A stretch of DNA of 64,000 bases from Flavobacterium oreochromis (GCF_019565455.1 NZ_CP067377.1:2300001-2364000); one strand, 5' to 3'; shown: positions 47,546 to 57,399, numbered from the stretch's first letter. The notes: generated by a model not told the origin, from the letters alone. Numbers and translations: made by a program.

Positions 47546-48843
47546 ATGCTACCACTTCAAAAAGGAGATAAAAAGCTATTAAACGCTTGGGCTTTTTATG
47601 ATTGGGCAAATTCAGTGTATAGTTTAGTGATAACTTCTGCTATTTTTCCAATTTATTATAGTGCTATTTTTAAGATTAGAGGAAATCATTTTGTTGATAT
47701 TTTTGGATATCATTTTAAAGATACCGCTGTAATCTCTTTTGTAACCGCAATTGCCTTTGTCTTGGTGGCTTTAATTTCGCCAATACTATCAGGAATTGCT
47801 GATTACGTTGGAAATAAAATGACATTTCTTCGTTTTTTTTGTTATATGGGTGGGATAGCATGTATAGGTTTGTACTGGTTTACCGCAGATAATTTTTTAT
47901 TGAGTTTTATAATATACCTCTTTGGATTAATTGGTTTTTGGGGAAGTTTAGTATTTTATAATTCCTATTTACCAGATATTGCTTATCCTGAACAACAAGA
48001 TGCTGTAAGTGCCCGCGGATTTTCTATGGGCTATTTAGGTAGTACAATTTTATTGTTGGTTAATTTAGGAATGATAATGAGTGTTAACTCTAATGAAAGT
48101 GCAATTCAAATGATGCGTTATTCATTCGTTATGACGGGTATTTGGTGGATAGCCTTTAGTCATATTACCTACTATTATTTACCTAAAGGAATAAGTACAG
48201 GTAATAAAGTAACACGAGCAGTAATTTTGGATGGTTTTCATGAGTTACAATTAGTTTGGAAAGAACTAAAAAGAATTTAGCCTTAAAACGATATTTGGCA
48301 AGTTATTTTGTTTTTATTATGGCTGTCCAAACAGTAATGCTCGTTGCAACTTATTTTGGGGCAGAGGAAATTACTTGGGAAACAGATAGTCAAAAAACAA
48401 CAGGGTTAATAATAAGTATTTTATTAATTCAGTTAGTAGCTGTTTTAGGAGCTTATATAACATCAAAGGCATCACAAAAATTAGGAAATATTAAAGTCTT
48501 AATTTTTTTGAATGCTTGTTGGGCTATTTTATGTTTAGTTGCATTTTATGTAGAAACACCAACAGAATTTTACACAACAGCAGGATTTGTAGGTTTGGTA
48601 ATGGGAGGAATTCAATCATTGGCTCGTTCTACTTATTCAAAATTTCTACCAGAAACTACTGATACCGCTTCTTATTTTAGTTTTTATGACGTGACTGAAA
48701 AAATAGGTATTGTAATTGGAATGTCAATCTACGGAATCATTGACCAAATAACAGGAACGATGAGAAACTCTATAGTTTTTCTTTGTATTTTCTTTGTGCT
48801 TGGTGTTATTTTACTTTTGAGGATTCCTAAAGAAAAAAAATAA
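47546..48843 (+). CDS. UMF1/Atg22-type MFS transporter, frameshifted mid-gene
   Basis: An inner-membrane permease with about 12 membrane segments. The opening LNAWAFYDWANSVYSLVITSAIFP is the hallmark of the UMF1 (Atg22-like) branch of the major facilitator superfamily, whose fungal members export amino acids from the vacuole. The break at the A run 48268-48272 falls in the cytoplasmic loop between the two six-helix halves; restoring one A gives LVWKELKKNLALKRYLASY and about 432 residues. Substrate unknown. Because the halves are separate reading frames, a genuine split could be imagined, but the pattern of errors here argues against it. Confidence 0.83.
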
Positions 48844-48877
48844 TTATATCGCATTGAATTTAGCCTTAGTAAATACT

Positions 48878-49615
48878 ATGAAAATCAAATTTATTAATAT
48901 TTTAGCAGTTCTAACAACTTTATTTTTTGCTTCTTGTTCTGTTGAATCTATTGATCCAGTATTACCGAAACAAATTAATAATGATACTAATTCAAACCCT
49001 AATGGAGTTGTTGTTGATTACTGGCCATCAGTGGTTAATAATAATTGGACTTATACTAAAAATGGAGTTGCTCAAACACCTATGAAGGTAATGTCTACAG
49101 AGGTTTTGAGAGGGAAAACATACTACACATTTAATAATCTTTTTGGTCAAAGTGCTTCTGTTTCCGCAAAGGTAACTATGCAATTGAGAAAAAATAACGG
49201 TGATTATTATTTAAGAGTGCCTGGTTTTACAGCAGATTTAGGGACTACAGGTACAGCTCAATCGACAGAATTTGAATACCTGTTGTTTAAAGATTATGTA
49301 AATCTAAATGATACTTGGACGAGTAATTTTACACAAACTTTTACATATAGTAATCCTGTAATACCTTCTGTAGTAACATCTACAGTTATAGATGGAACTA
49401 TGTTAGGAAAAGACACCTCTATAGTGGTAAATGGCGTTACTTTTAATAATGTTATTAAATTTAAAGTTATTCAAAAAACTACAGTACTAATGCAAGTTAC
49501 TACTACTACTACATATTATTGGTATGCTAAAGGTGTAGGTTGTGTTAAATCTATCATTCAAAATACAGGTACTTCTGATACTGTTTCTGAGTTGCAGACT
49601 TATAATTTGTTCTAA
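48878..49615 (+). CDS. conserved lipoprotein of unknown function
   Basis: A 245-residue exported lipoprotein, starting at ATG 48878, which gives a clean signal with lipobox FFASC; an upstream in-frame ATG at 48854 adds eight residues and is less likely. The mature part is Thr/Asn/Val-rich with many short beta strands (YWPSVVNNNWTYTKNGV, TTTTYYWYAKGVGCVKSI), as in secreted beta-sandwich proteins. I do not recognise a named family. It follows the transporter after 34 bp and ends with a terminator. Confidence 0.65.
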   Translation: MKIKFINILAVLTTLFFASCSVESIDPVLPKQINNDTNSNPNGVVVDYWPSVVNNNWTYTKNGVAQTPMKVMSTEVLRGKTYYTFNNLFGQSASVSAKVTMQLRKNNGDYYLRVPGFTADLGTTGTAQSTEFEYLLFKDYVNLNDTWTSNFTQTFTYSNPVIPSVVTSTVIDGTMLGKDTSIVVNGVTFNNVIKFKVIQKTTVLMQVTTTTTYYWYAKGVGCVKSIIQNTGTSDTVSELQTYNLF

Positions 49616-49630
49616 AACTTATAAATATAC

Positions 49631-49655
49631 AATCCCGAGTTATTCGGGATTTTTT
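49631..49655 (+). terminator. terminator after the lipoprotein gene
   Basis: AATCCCGA (49631-49638) and TCGGGATT (49644-49651) pair perfectly and T follows. Confidence 0.88.
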
Positions 49656-49800
49656 ATGGCATAGAACTTGACAAGTTATTGTACTGAAAAGAATAGTTTT
49701 ATTGTTTAAATCCTCATTTTCAGTATGATGGTTATTTTTATTGCAAGATTTTTGTGATAGAAGTAGGTTATGTTTAATGACAAAATGACTTAATTAATAT

Positions 49801-52251
49801 ATGTCTCAACAAAAAATCATTACGCTTGACAATATGTCACTTCAGGAAATAGATCATGAAGCAGAATTAATTCCTCTTTTAACACCAGAAGATGAGGAAG
49901 AAATGAATAAGGAGAGTCTTCCTGTGGATTTGCCTATTTTGCCTTTACGTAATACAGTACTTTTTCCAGGTGTTGTAATACCTATTACAGCAGGTAGAGA
50001 TAAATCAATAAAATTATTGAATGACGCTAATGCCTTAGATAAAATTATTGGAGTTGTTTCGCAAAAAAATGAAGAGGATGAAGATCCTACAGAGGAACAA
50101 ATTAATAAAATTGGTACAGTAGCACGCATTTTAAAAATTCTTAAAATGCCTGATGGAAATGTAACGGTTATTTTGCAAGGTAAAAAACGTTTTGAAATAG
50201 ATACGGTAACTACTACAGAACCCTATATAAGAGCTACTATAAAAGAAGTGCCTGAGATTCGTCCAGATGAAACAGATGATGAACTTAATGCAATTATTGA
50301 TTCAATCAGAGAATTAGCAATACAGATTATTAAGGAAAGTCCTAATATTCCTACTGAGGCTACTTTTGCAATTAAAAATATAGAGAGTGATCCGTTCTTA
50401 GTAAGTTTTGTTTCTTCTAATATGAACTTAACAGCAGAAGAAAAACAACAACTTTTGGAAATACATGATCTAAAAGAACGTGCTTTAGAAACATTAAAAC
50501 ATATGAATATTGAACTTCAGAAATTAGAATTGAAGAATGATATTCAGTCAAAAGTTCGTTTTGATTTAGATCAACAACAACGTGAGTATTTCTTGCAACA
50601 GCAGATGAAGACCATACAAGAAGAATTAGGAGGGAATTCTACTGAGCAAGAAATAGAAGAAATGCGTAAAAAAGCGAAAGCTAAAAAATGGGATGAAAAA
50701 GTAGGGGAACATTTTGAAAAAGAATTACAAAAACTACAACGCACCAATCCTAATTCTCCTGATTTCGGAATTCAACGCAATTATTTAGAATTGTTTTTAG
50801 AGTTGCCTTGGAATGAATATACTGAAGATAATTTTGATTTAAAACGCGCACAAGCTATTTTGGATCGTGATCATTATGGTATGGAGGAAATTAAAAAACG
50901 TATTATAGAACACCTTGCAGTTTTAAAATTACGTAATGATATGAAATCGCCTATATTGTGTTTTACAGGGCCTCCAGGTGTAGGTAAAACTTCTATTGGA
51001 CGCTCTATAGCAGAAGCATTAGGGCGGGAGTATGTGCGTATGTCTTTAGGAGGGTTACGTGATGAAGCTGAAATTAGAGGGCATAGAAAAACGTATATAG
51101 GAGCAATGCCAGGACGCATTTTACAGAATTTGAAAAAAGTAAAATCGTCAAATCCTGTTTTTATTTTAGATGAGATAGATAAATTGTCAAGCAGTCATAA
51201 TGGTGATCCTTCATCAGCTTTATTAGAGGCTTTAGATCCTGAGCAAAACAAGGAATTTTACGATAATTTCTTAGAAATGGGTTTTGATTTATCTAAAATT
51301 ATGTTCATTGCAACTTCTAATAACATTTCAGCTGTACAACCAGCCCTTCGTGATCGTATGGAAATTATAACCATGACAGGTTATACAGTTGAAGAAAAAG
51401 TTGAAATTGCAAAACAGCATCTAGTACCTAAGCAGATAAAAGATCACGGATTAAATGGAAAACAATTTTCTATAGGCAAAAAACAAATTGAAAAAATTGT
51501 AGAAGGCTATACACGTGAATCAGGTGTACGTGGTTTAGAGAAAAAAATTGCACAAATGGTTCGCAATGCTGCAAAATCAGTAGCAATGGAAGAAGCATAC
51601 AATGTAAAAGCTACAGATGAGGATGTAATAAAAGTATTAGGTGCTCCTCGTATGGAACGTGATAAATATGAAAATAATGAAATAGCAGGCGTTGTTACAG
51701 GTTTAGCATGGACCAGTGTAGGGGGTGATATTTTATTTATAGAATCAATCATTTCAGCAGGGAAAGGAGGACTTACTTTTACAGGGAATATAGGTACTGT
51801 AATGAAAGAGTCGATCACTATTGCTATGGAATACGTGAAAGCTAATGCAGAAATTTTAGGATTAAATACTGAAATATTTACAAAATACAATATTCATGTG
51901 CATATACCTGAAGGAGCTACCCCTAAAGATGGTCCAAGTGCAGGTATAGCTATGTTGACTTCCTTAGTTTCTTTATTAACACAGAAAAGAGTTAAAAAAC
52001 ATTTAGCAATGACAGGAGAAATAACTCTTAGAGGGAAAGTTCTGCCAGTAGGAGGGATAAAAGAAAAAATTTTAGCAGCTAAAAGAGCTAAGATTAAAGA
52101 GATTGTCTTATGTATAGAAAATAAGCGAGATATAGATGAAATCAATCCTGATTATTTAGAAGGATTAACGTTTCATTATGTAAGTGAAATGAGTGATGTC
52201 CTCGAAATTGCTATTACAAAAGAAAAAGTAAAAAATCCAAAAACATTATAA
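49801..52251 (+). CDS. lon: ATP-dependent protease Lon
   Basis: A cytoplasmic AAA+ protease that degrades misfolded and regulatory proteins. The 816-residue protein shows an N-terminal substrate-binding domain (LPILPLRNTVLFPGVVIPI), a coiled-coil region (about 250-310), the AAA+ module with Walker A GPPGVGKTS from residue 390 and Walker B ILDEIDKL, and a C-terminal protease domain with catalytic Ser713 in DGPSAG and the lysine in LRGKVLPVGGIKEK. Domain order and length are standard LonA. It is intact. Confidence 0.96.
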   Translation: MSQQKIITLDNMSLQEIDHEAELIPLLTPEDEEEMNKESLPVDLPILPLRNTVLFPGVVIPITAGRDKSIKLLNDANALDKIIGVVSQKNEEDEDPTEEQINKIGTVARILKILKMPDGNVTVILQGKKRFEIDTVTTTEPYIRATIKEVPEIRPDETDDELNAIIDSIRELAIQIIKESPNIPTEATFAIKNIESDPFLVSFVSSNMNLTAEEKQQLLEIHDLKERALETLKHMNIELQKLELKNDIQSKVRFDLDQQQREYFLQQQMKTIQEELGGNSTEQEIEEMRKKAKAKKWDEKVGEHFEKELQKLQRTNPNSPDFGIQRNYLELFLELPWNEYTEDNFDLKRAQAILDRDHYGMEEIKKRIIEHLAVLKLRNDMKSPILCFTGPPGVGKTSIGRSIAEALGREYVRMSLGGLRDEAEIRGHRKTYIGAMPGRILQNLKKVKSSNPVFILDEIDKLSSSHNGDPSSALLEALDPEQNKEFYDNFLEMGFDLSKIMFIATSNNISAVQPALRDRMEIITMTGYTVEEKVEIAKQHLVPKQIKDHGLNGKQFSIGKKQIEKIVEGYTRESGVRGLEKKIAQMVRNAAKSVAMEEAYNVKATDEDVIKVLGAPRMERDKYENNEIAGVVTGLAWTSVGGDILFIESIISAGKGGLTFTGNIGTVMKESITIAMEYVKANAEILGLNTEIFTKYNIHVHIPEGATPKDGPSAGIAMLTSLVSLLTQKRVKKHLAMTGEITLRGKVLPVGGIKEKILAAKRAKIKEIVLCIENKRDIDEINPDYLEGLTFHYVSEMSDVLEIAITKEKVKNPKTL

Positions 52252-52254
52252 GAT

Positions 52255-52287
52255 AAAAAACGGCTATATTAATATAGCCGTTTTTTT
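52255..52287. terminator. terminator between lon and porQ
   Basis: AAAAAACGGCTATATT pairs with AATATAGCCGTTTTTT without loop mismatch; T tracts run in both directions. Confidence 0.88.
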
Positions 52288-52343
52288 ATGAAAAAATAAT
52301 ATCTTCGCTCCTGCGTTATAGTATAAATTTAACGCGAAACTTG

Positions 52344-53357
52344 ATGCGACCAAAATTCTTGTTATTAATATTTATTTTTTCCTTACCTACTTACTCTCAA
52401 ATAGGAGGTGATGGTGTATATCGTTTTTTAAATTTAAATACATCACCTAGGCAAGCAGCTTTAGGAGGAAAAGCAATTACAATATATGACGATGATGTAA
52501 ATCAACCTATGCTTAATCCTGCTTCTATTAATCAAGAAATGGATGGTAAACTAGGACTTAATTATGCAAGTTATCTAGGCGATATTAATTATGGTACTGT
52601 TTCGTATGCTTTTACATATGATAGGCATATTCAAACATTTTATACAGGTATATCATATATTAATTATGGTACTTTTGATGGGAGGGATGAATTGGGTAAT
52701 CAAACGGGAGCTTTTACAGCTAACGAGTTAGTAATGTCTTTTGGATACGCTTATAACATTCCAAGAAGTGATCTGTATTTAGGAGCGAATGCTAAGGTTG
52801 TAACTTCCTTTTTAGAGCATTATCAATCATTTGGTCTAGCAACAGATATTGGAATTAATTATTTAGATCAAGAAAATGCTGTAAATTATGCTTTACTGGT
52901 TAAAAATTTTGGAAATCAAATTATTACCTATAACGGAATACAAGAAAAAATGCCATTTGAAGTCATGTTAGGAATCTCAAAAAAATTAGAACATCTACCA
53001 ATCCGTTGGCACCTAACATTAGATAATTTGCAAAAATGGCAATTAGCGTTTTCAAACCCAGCAAGAAGTGAAAAAATGTTAGATGGAGTGGTAAAAGAAG
53101 AAGAAGTGGGTTTTTTAGGAAATGCTATGCGCCATGTAATTTTAGGTGCTGAAATTTTGCCAGATAAAGGAATTAATTTTAGAATAAGCTATAATTTTAG
53201 AAGAGCGGCAGAACTTAAAATATTAGAACAAAGAACTTTTGCAGGATTTTCCGTAGGAGTAGGAATTCGATTTTCTAAGTTTCTTTTTGATTATTCCTAT
53301 TCAAGATATACTTTGGCATCCAATACTTCTATGTTTGGATTAACTATAAATCTTTAA
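52344..53357 (+). CDS. porQ: type IX secretion system protein PorQ
   Basis: PorQ is an outer-membrane beta-barrel-like component of the type IX secretion attachment machinery. The protein of about 337 residues has a signal peptide (MRPKFLLLIFIFSLPTYSQ) and then GGDGVYRFLNLNTSPRQAALGG, the PorQ opening. The PorV/PorQ-type barrel pattern follows, with repeated YxxG and terminal strand SMFGLTINL. The start is ATG 52344 (a TTG lies one codon before). The 3-bp spacing to cmk is the arrangement I expect in Bacteroidota, where porQ and cmk are coupled. Confidence 0.88.
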   Translation: MRPKFLLLIFIFSLPTYSQIGGDGVYRFLNLNTSPRQAALGGKAITIYDDDVNQPMLNPASINQEMDGKLGLNYASYLGDINYGTVSYAFTYDRHIQTFYTGISYINYGTFDGRDELGNQTGAFTANELVMSFGYAYNIPRSDLYLGANAKVVTSFLEHYQSFGLATDIGINYLDQENAVNYALLVKNFGNQIITYNGIQEKMPFEVMLGISKKLEHLPIRWHLTLDNLQKWQLAFSNPARSEKMLDGVVKEEEVGFLGNAMRHVILGAEILPDKGINFRISYNFRRAAELKILEQRTFAGFSVGVGIRFSKFLFDYSYSRYTLASNTSMFGLTINL

Positions 53358-53360
53358 AAA

Positions 53361-54044
53361 TTGAAAAAAATTACAATTGCAATTGATGGATTTTCCTCTA
53401 CAGGAAAAAGTACCTTGGCTAAACAAGTAGCAAAAGAATTAGGTTATGTGTATGTTGATACAGGTGCAATGTATCGTGCCGTTACTTATTTTGCCATGCA
53501 ACAGAATTTGATTGATGAATTTGAATTTGATGTTAAGCGTTTAATAGAATTTTTGCCCACTTTGAATTTAGGTTTTCAATTTAATCCAAATCTTGGTTTT
53601 GCTGAAATGTTTTTAGATGGAGTTAATGTAGAAAAACAAATAAGAACATTAGAAGTATCTAATTATGTTAGTAAGGTAGCAGAAATATCAGATGTTAGAT
53701 CTATGCTTGTAAATCAACAAAAACAAATGGGAGTTGATAAAGGAGTTGTTATGGATGGTCGAGATATAGGAACCGTTGTTTTTCCAGATGCGGAAGTTAA
53801 ATTGTTTATGACTTCTAGAGCAGATGTTCGTGCTCAACGGCGTTTTGACGAATTAACAGAAAAAGGACAATTAGTATCGTATGACCGTGTTCTAGAAAAT
53901 GTTTTACAGCGTGATCATATTGATACCTCGCGTAAAGATTCACCATTAGTTAAAGCAAATGATGCTATCGAAATTGATAATTCAGAATTAACACGTGAAG
54001 AGCAATTTAATAAGGTTATGGAAATAATTAAAGGTAAAATTTAA
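53361..54044 (+). CDS. cmk: cytidylate kinase
   Basis: Phosphorylates CMP and dCMP with ATP. The 227-residue protein has the P-loop IDGFSSTGKSTLAKQ, then YVDTGAMYRAVTY, the family's inserted CMP-binding region, VMDGRDIGTVVFPDA and the lid RAQRRFDEL, followed by RDHIDTSRKDSPL. The start is TTG 53361, 3 bp after the porQ stop, fixed by the P-loop position. The unusual start codon may lower its yield relative to porQ. Confidence 0.94.
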   Translation: MKKITIAIDGFSSTGKSTLAKQVAKELGYVYVDTGAMYRAVTYFAMQQNLIDEFEFDVKRLIEFLPTLNLGFQFNPNLGFAEMFLDGVNVEKQIRTLEVSNYVSKVAEISDVRSMLVNQQKQMGVDKGVVMDGRDIGTVVFPDAEVKLFMTSRADVRAQRRFDELTEKGQLVSYDRVLENVLQRDHIDTSRKDSPLVKANDAIEIDNSELTREEQFNKVMEIIKGKI

Positions 54045-54138
54045 AAAAGACTGATATTTTTTGTTATAATCATTTGAAAGTACTGAATTTTTCATAGATT
54101 TACCCGCTTTTTAGAATATAATAACCAAATCAAAACGT

Positions 54139-55392
54139 ATGAATATTAAAATTAGACTAACCTTAATGAGCTTTTTGCAGTTTTTCGTGTGGGGAGCTTG
54201 GTTAATTACCGTAGGAAATTACTGGTTTGGAACCAAACAATGGAGTGGTGCAGAGTTTGGAGCCATATTTTCAACACTTGGGATATCCTCTATTATTATG
54301 CCTGCTATCACAGGTATTGTAGCTGATAAATGGATGAATGCAGAGAGATTATATGGTGTGCTTCATATATTAGGGGGATTATGTGTAGCATATCTTCCAC
54401 AGGTAGATAATCCAACTACTTTTTATTGGGTTATTTTTGCAGCTATGATGTTCTATATGCCTACAATTTCATTGTCTAATTCAGTAGCTTATACGATTTT
54501 AAAAGAGAATAAATTTGATGTAGTAAAAGTTTTTCCGCCAATTCGTGTTTGGGGAACTGTTGGTTTTATTTTAGCTATGTGGGCTACTAATTTAACAGGA
54601 AACAAAGCATCTGCAAATATGTTTTATATATCAGCCTTTACAGCATTAGTTTTGGGAATATATTCATTTACCTTGCCAGCATGTAAACCTCAAAATTTAA
54701 TCGATGAAAATGCCTCTTTATCAAAAAAATTAGGATTAGATTCATTTAAGTTATTTGGTACTTACAAAATGGCTTTGTTTTTTGTATTTTCTATGTTTTT
54801 AGGGGGAGCGTTACAATTAACAAATATGTATGGAGATGTGTTTTTGTCAGAATTTGGAAATATGCCTCAGTATAAGGATAGTTTAATTGTTAAAAATTCT
54901 ACTCTTATTATGTCTATTTCTCAAATTTCAGAGACATTGTTTATTCTAGCTATTCCATTTTTTCTAAAGCGTTTCGGTATAAAACAAGTAATGTTAATTT
55001 CCATGTTGGCTTGGGTATTACGTTTTGGGTTATTTGCATATGGAAATCCAGCCACTGGGTTATGGATGATTATTCTTTCTTGTATTGTTTATGGAATGGC
55101 ATTCGATTTCTTTAATATTTCAGGGTCATTATTCGTAGAAACCACTACTGATTCATCTATTCGTTCATCAGCTCAAGGGTTGTTTATGATGATGACAAAC
55201 GGTTTTGGCTCTTTCTTTGGAGGATTGATTAGTGGTAAAGTAATTGATGCTTATTTTACCATTAATGGACAAAGAGACTGGCATAATATTTGGTTTTCTT
55301 TTGCGGTTTACGCATTGATAATAGCTATAGCTTTTGCTCTTTTATTCAAACATAAACACGATCCAAAAGATGTAGAGTCTTTCTCTCACTAA
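54139..55392 (+). CDS. NupG-type nucleoside:H+ symporter (MFS)
   Basis: A 417-residue inner-membrane permease with 12 predicted helices. The opening LMSFLQFFVWGAWLITVGNYWF and the loop PPIRVWGTVGFILAMWATNL match the nucleoside:proton symporter branch (NupG/XapB). A later conserved stretch is MTNGFGSFFGGLISGKVIDAYF. It would import nucleosides for salvage, which fits the neighbouring cmk in theme only. A strong terminator follows. Confidence 0.87.
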   Translation: MNIKIRLTLMSFLQFFVWGAWLITVGNYWFGTKQWSGAEFGAIFSTLGISSIIMPAITGIVADKWMNAERLYGVLHILGGLCVAYLPQVDNPTTFYWVIFAAMMFYMPTISLSNSVAYTILKENKFDVVKVFPPIRVWGTVGFILAMWATNLTGNKASANMFYISAFTALVLGIYSFTLPACKPQNLIDENASLSKKLGLDSFKLFGTYKMALFFVFSMFLGGALQLTNMYGDVFLSEFGNMPQYKDSLIVKNSTLIMSISQISETLFILAIPFFLKRFGIKQVMLISMLAWVLRFGLFAYGNPATGLWMIILSCIVYGMAFDFFNISGSLFVETTTDSSIRSSAQGLFMMMTNGFGSFFGGLISGKVIDAYFTINGQRDWHNIWFSFAVYALIIAIAFALLFKHKHDPKDVESFSH

Positions 55393-55405
55393 GAAGAAAA
55401 GATAT

Positions 55406-55440
55406 AAAAAAAGCCGATTTTTATTAAAATCGGCTTTTTT
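55406..55440 (+). terminator. terminator after the nucleoside symporter gene
   Basis: AAAAAAGCCGATTTT pairs with AAAATCGGCTTTTTT around a short AT loop, ending in a run of T. Confidence 0.88.
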
Positions 55441-55462
55441 GTTTATAAAATAAAAAAAACAG

Positions 55463-55493
55463 TTTGGTAGTTAATTAATTATGATTAATTTTG
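55463..55493 (+). promoter_or_regulatory. rpsA promoter
   Basis: TTTG (55463-55466), a 19-bp spacer and TAATTTTG (55486-55493) make one of the best Bacteroidota promoters in the window. It predicts a leader of about 115 nt before rpsA. Confidence 0.7.
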
Positions 55494-55498
55494 CAGAC

Positions 55499-55592
55499 CT
55501 TTTGGCAGTAGGTGTATCCAAAAGAAATTCAAGTAATTATATGTAAAACGCTTCTGTTTTTTGCTGCTTAATGAAACACCGAAGAAACAGAA
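55499..55592 (+). promoter_or_regulatory. structured leader of rpsA mRNA, possible autoregulatory element
   Basis: Two hairpins fit in the leader: CTTTTGG (55499-55505) with CCAAAAG (55518-55524), and TTCTGTTT (55552-55559) with AAACAGAA (55585-55592). Ribosomal protein S1 represses its own mRNA in E. coli; a similar control is inferred here, not shown. Confidence 0.4.
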
Positions 55593-55613
55593 TACAAATT
55601 TTTAAATCAGATC

Positions 55614-57377
55614 ATGTCTGAAATTACAAAAGAACAAGAACAATTTTTAGCAGACTTTAACTGGCATAACTATGCTGAAGGTATTGATGCAGTAGACGCT
55701 AAAAATTTACAAGAGTTTGAAGATTTAGTAGCAAAAACTTTTATTTCTACAGGTGCTGAAGAAGTAGTAGAAGGTGTTGTTGTTAGAATTACTGAAAGAG
55801 ATGCTATTGTTGATATCAATGCAAAATCAGAAGGTGTTATTTCTTTAAACGAGTTCCGTTACAATCCAGCTTTAAAAGTTGGTGATAAAGTTGAAGTTTT
55901 AATCGACATCCGTGAAGATAAATCAGGACAGTTAGTATTATCTCACAAAAAAGCTAGAACTATCAAAGCTTGGGATAGAGTTATTGCTGCTAACGAGTCT
56001 GGAGAAATCGTTAATGGTTTCGTAAAATGTAGAACTAAAGGTGGTATGATCGTTGACGTATTCGGAATCGAAGCATTCTTACCAGGTTCTCAAATCGATG
56101 TTAAGCCTATCCGTGACTACGATCAATATGTGAATAAAATGATGGAATTCAAAGTGGTTAAAATCAACCATGAATTCAAAAACGTTGTTGTATCTCACAA
56201 AGCACTTATTGAAGCTGATATTGAAGTTCAGAAAAAAGAAATCATCGGTCAATTAGAAAAAGGTCAGGTATTAGAAGGAGTTGTTAAAAACATCACTTCT
56301 TATGGAGTATTTATTGACTTAGGAGGTGTTGATGGATTAATCCACATCACTGACTTATCTTGGTCAAGAATCAACCACCCATCTGAAGTATTAGAATTAG
56401 ACCAAAAATTAAACGTAGTTATCTTAGACTTTGATGATGAGAAAACACGTATCCAATTAGGTTTAAAACAATTAAACGCTCACCCTTGGGATGCTTTAGA
56501 TGCTAACTTAGCTGTTGGTGATAAAGTGAAAGGTAAAGTAGTTGTTTTAGCTGATTACGGTGCTTTCATCGAAGTTGCTGAAGGAGTTGAAGGTTTAATC
56601 CACGTTTCTGAAATGTCTTGGTCAACTCACTTAAGAAGTGCTCAAGATTTCGTGAAAATTGGAGATGAAGTAGAAGCAGTTATCTTAACTTTAGATAGAG
56701 AAGAGAGAAAAATGTCTTTAGGTATCAAACAATTAACTAACGATCCTTGGACAGATATTACTGCTAAATACCCAGTAGGTTCTAAACATACAGGTACAGT
56801 AAGAAACTTTACTAACTTTGGTATCTTCGTAGAATTAGAAGAAGGTATTGATGGTTTAGTATATATTTCTGACTTATCTTGGACTAAAAAAATCAAACAC
56901 CCATCTGAATTCGTTAACGTAGGTGACAAATTAGATGTTGTTGTGTTAGAATTAGATGTTGATGCTCGTAAATTATCTTTAGGTCACAAACAAACTACTG
57001 CTAACCCTTGGGATAAGCATGAGGATGCGTTCGCTGTAGGTACTGTACACAACGGAACTATCTCTGAAATGGTTGACAAAGGTGCAACTGTAGATTTCGG
57101 TGATGATGTTGTAGCTTTCATCCCTACACGTCACTTAGAAAAAGAAGATGGTAAAAAATTGAAAAAAGGTGATACTGCTGACTTCAAAGTAATTGAGTTC
57201 AACAAAGAATTCAAAAGAGTAGTAGCATCTCACACAGCTATCTTCCGTGAAGAAGAAGAAAAAGTAGTTAAAGAAGCTGAATCTAAAACTACTTCTACTC
57301 AAGCTGAGAAATCAACTTTAGGAGATATCGATGCTTTAGCTGAATTAAAAGCTAAAATGGAAAGAGGAGAGAAATAA
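55614..57377 (+). CDS. rpsA: 30S ribosomal protein S1
   Basis: S1 binds mRNA and brings it to the 30S subunit. The 587-residue protein consists of six S1 (OB-fold) repeats from about residue 50 to 540; repeats 3-5 are clearest, with VLEGVVKNITSYGVFIDLGGV, VKGKVVVLADYGAFIEV and HTGTVRNFTNFGIFVEL. The C-terminal tail is charged. Codon choice differs from neighbours: more AAC, TTC, ATC and CAC, as expected of a very highly expressed gene. S1 is notable in Bacteroidota because Shine-Dalgarno sequences are rare there. The gene is intact. Confidence 0.96.
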   Translation: MSEITKEQEQFLADFNWHNYAEGIDAVDAKNLQEFEDLVAKTFISTGAEEVVEGVVVRITERDAIVDINAKSEGVISLNEFRYNPALKVGDKVEVLIDIREDKSGQLVLSHKKARTIKAWDRVIAANESGEIVNGFVKCRTKGGMIVDVFGIEAFLPGSQIDVKPIRDYDQYVNKMMEFKVVKINHEFKNVVVSHKALIEADIEVQKKEIIGQLEKGQVLEGVVKNITSYGVFIDLGGVDGLIHITDLSWSRINHPSEVLELDQKLNVVILDFDDEKTRIQLGLKQLNAHPWDALDANLAVGDKVKGKVVVLADYGAFIEVAEGVEGLIHVSEMSWSTHLRSAQDFVKIGDEVEAVILTLDREERKMSLGIKQLTNDPWTDITAKYPVGSKHTGTVRNFTNFGIFVELEEGIDGLVYISDLSWTKKIKHPSEFVNVGDKLDVVVLELDVDARKLSLGHKQTTANPWDKHEDAFAVGTVHNGTISEMVDKGATVDFGDDVVAFIPTRHLEKEDGKKLKKGDTADFKVIEFNKEFKRVVASHTAIFREEEEKVVKEAESKTTSTQAEKSTLGDIDALAELKAKMERGEK

Positions 57378-57399
57378 TATTTCCTTAATCTAAAAAGTT

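Noticed and set aside
47546..48843. Two separate half-transporters
   Set aside because: One added A in a five-A run fuses them into a normal 12-helix UMF1 protein, and the same error recurs in many genes here.
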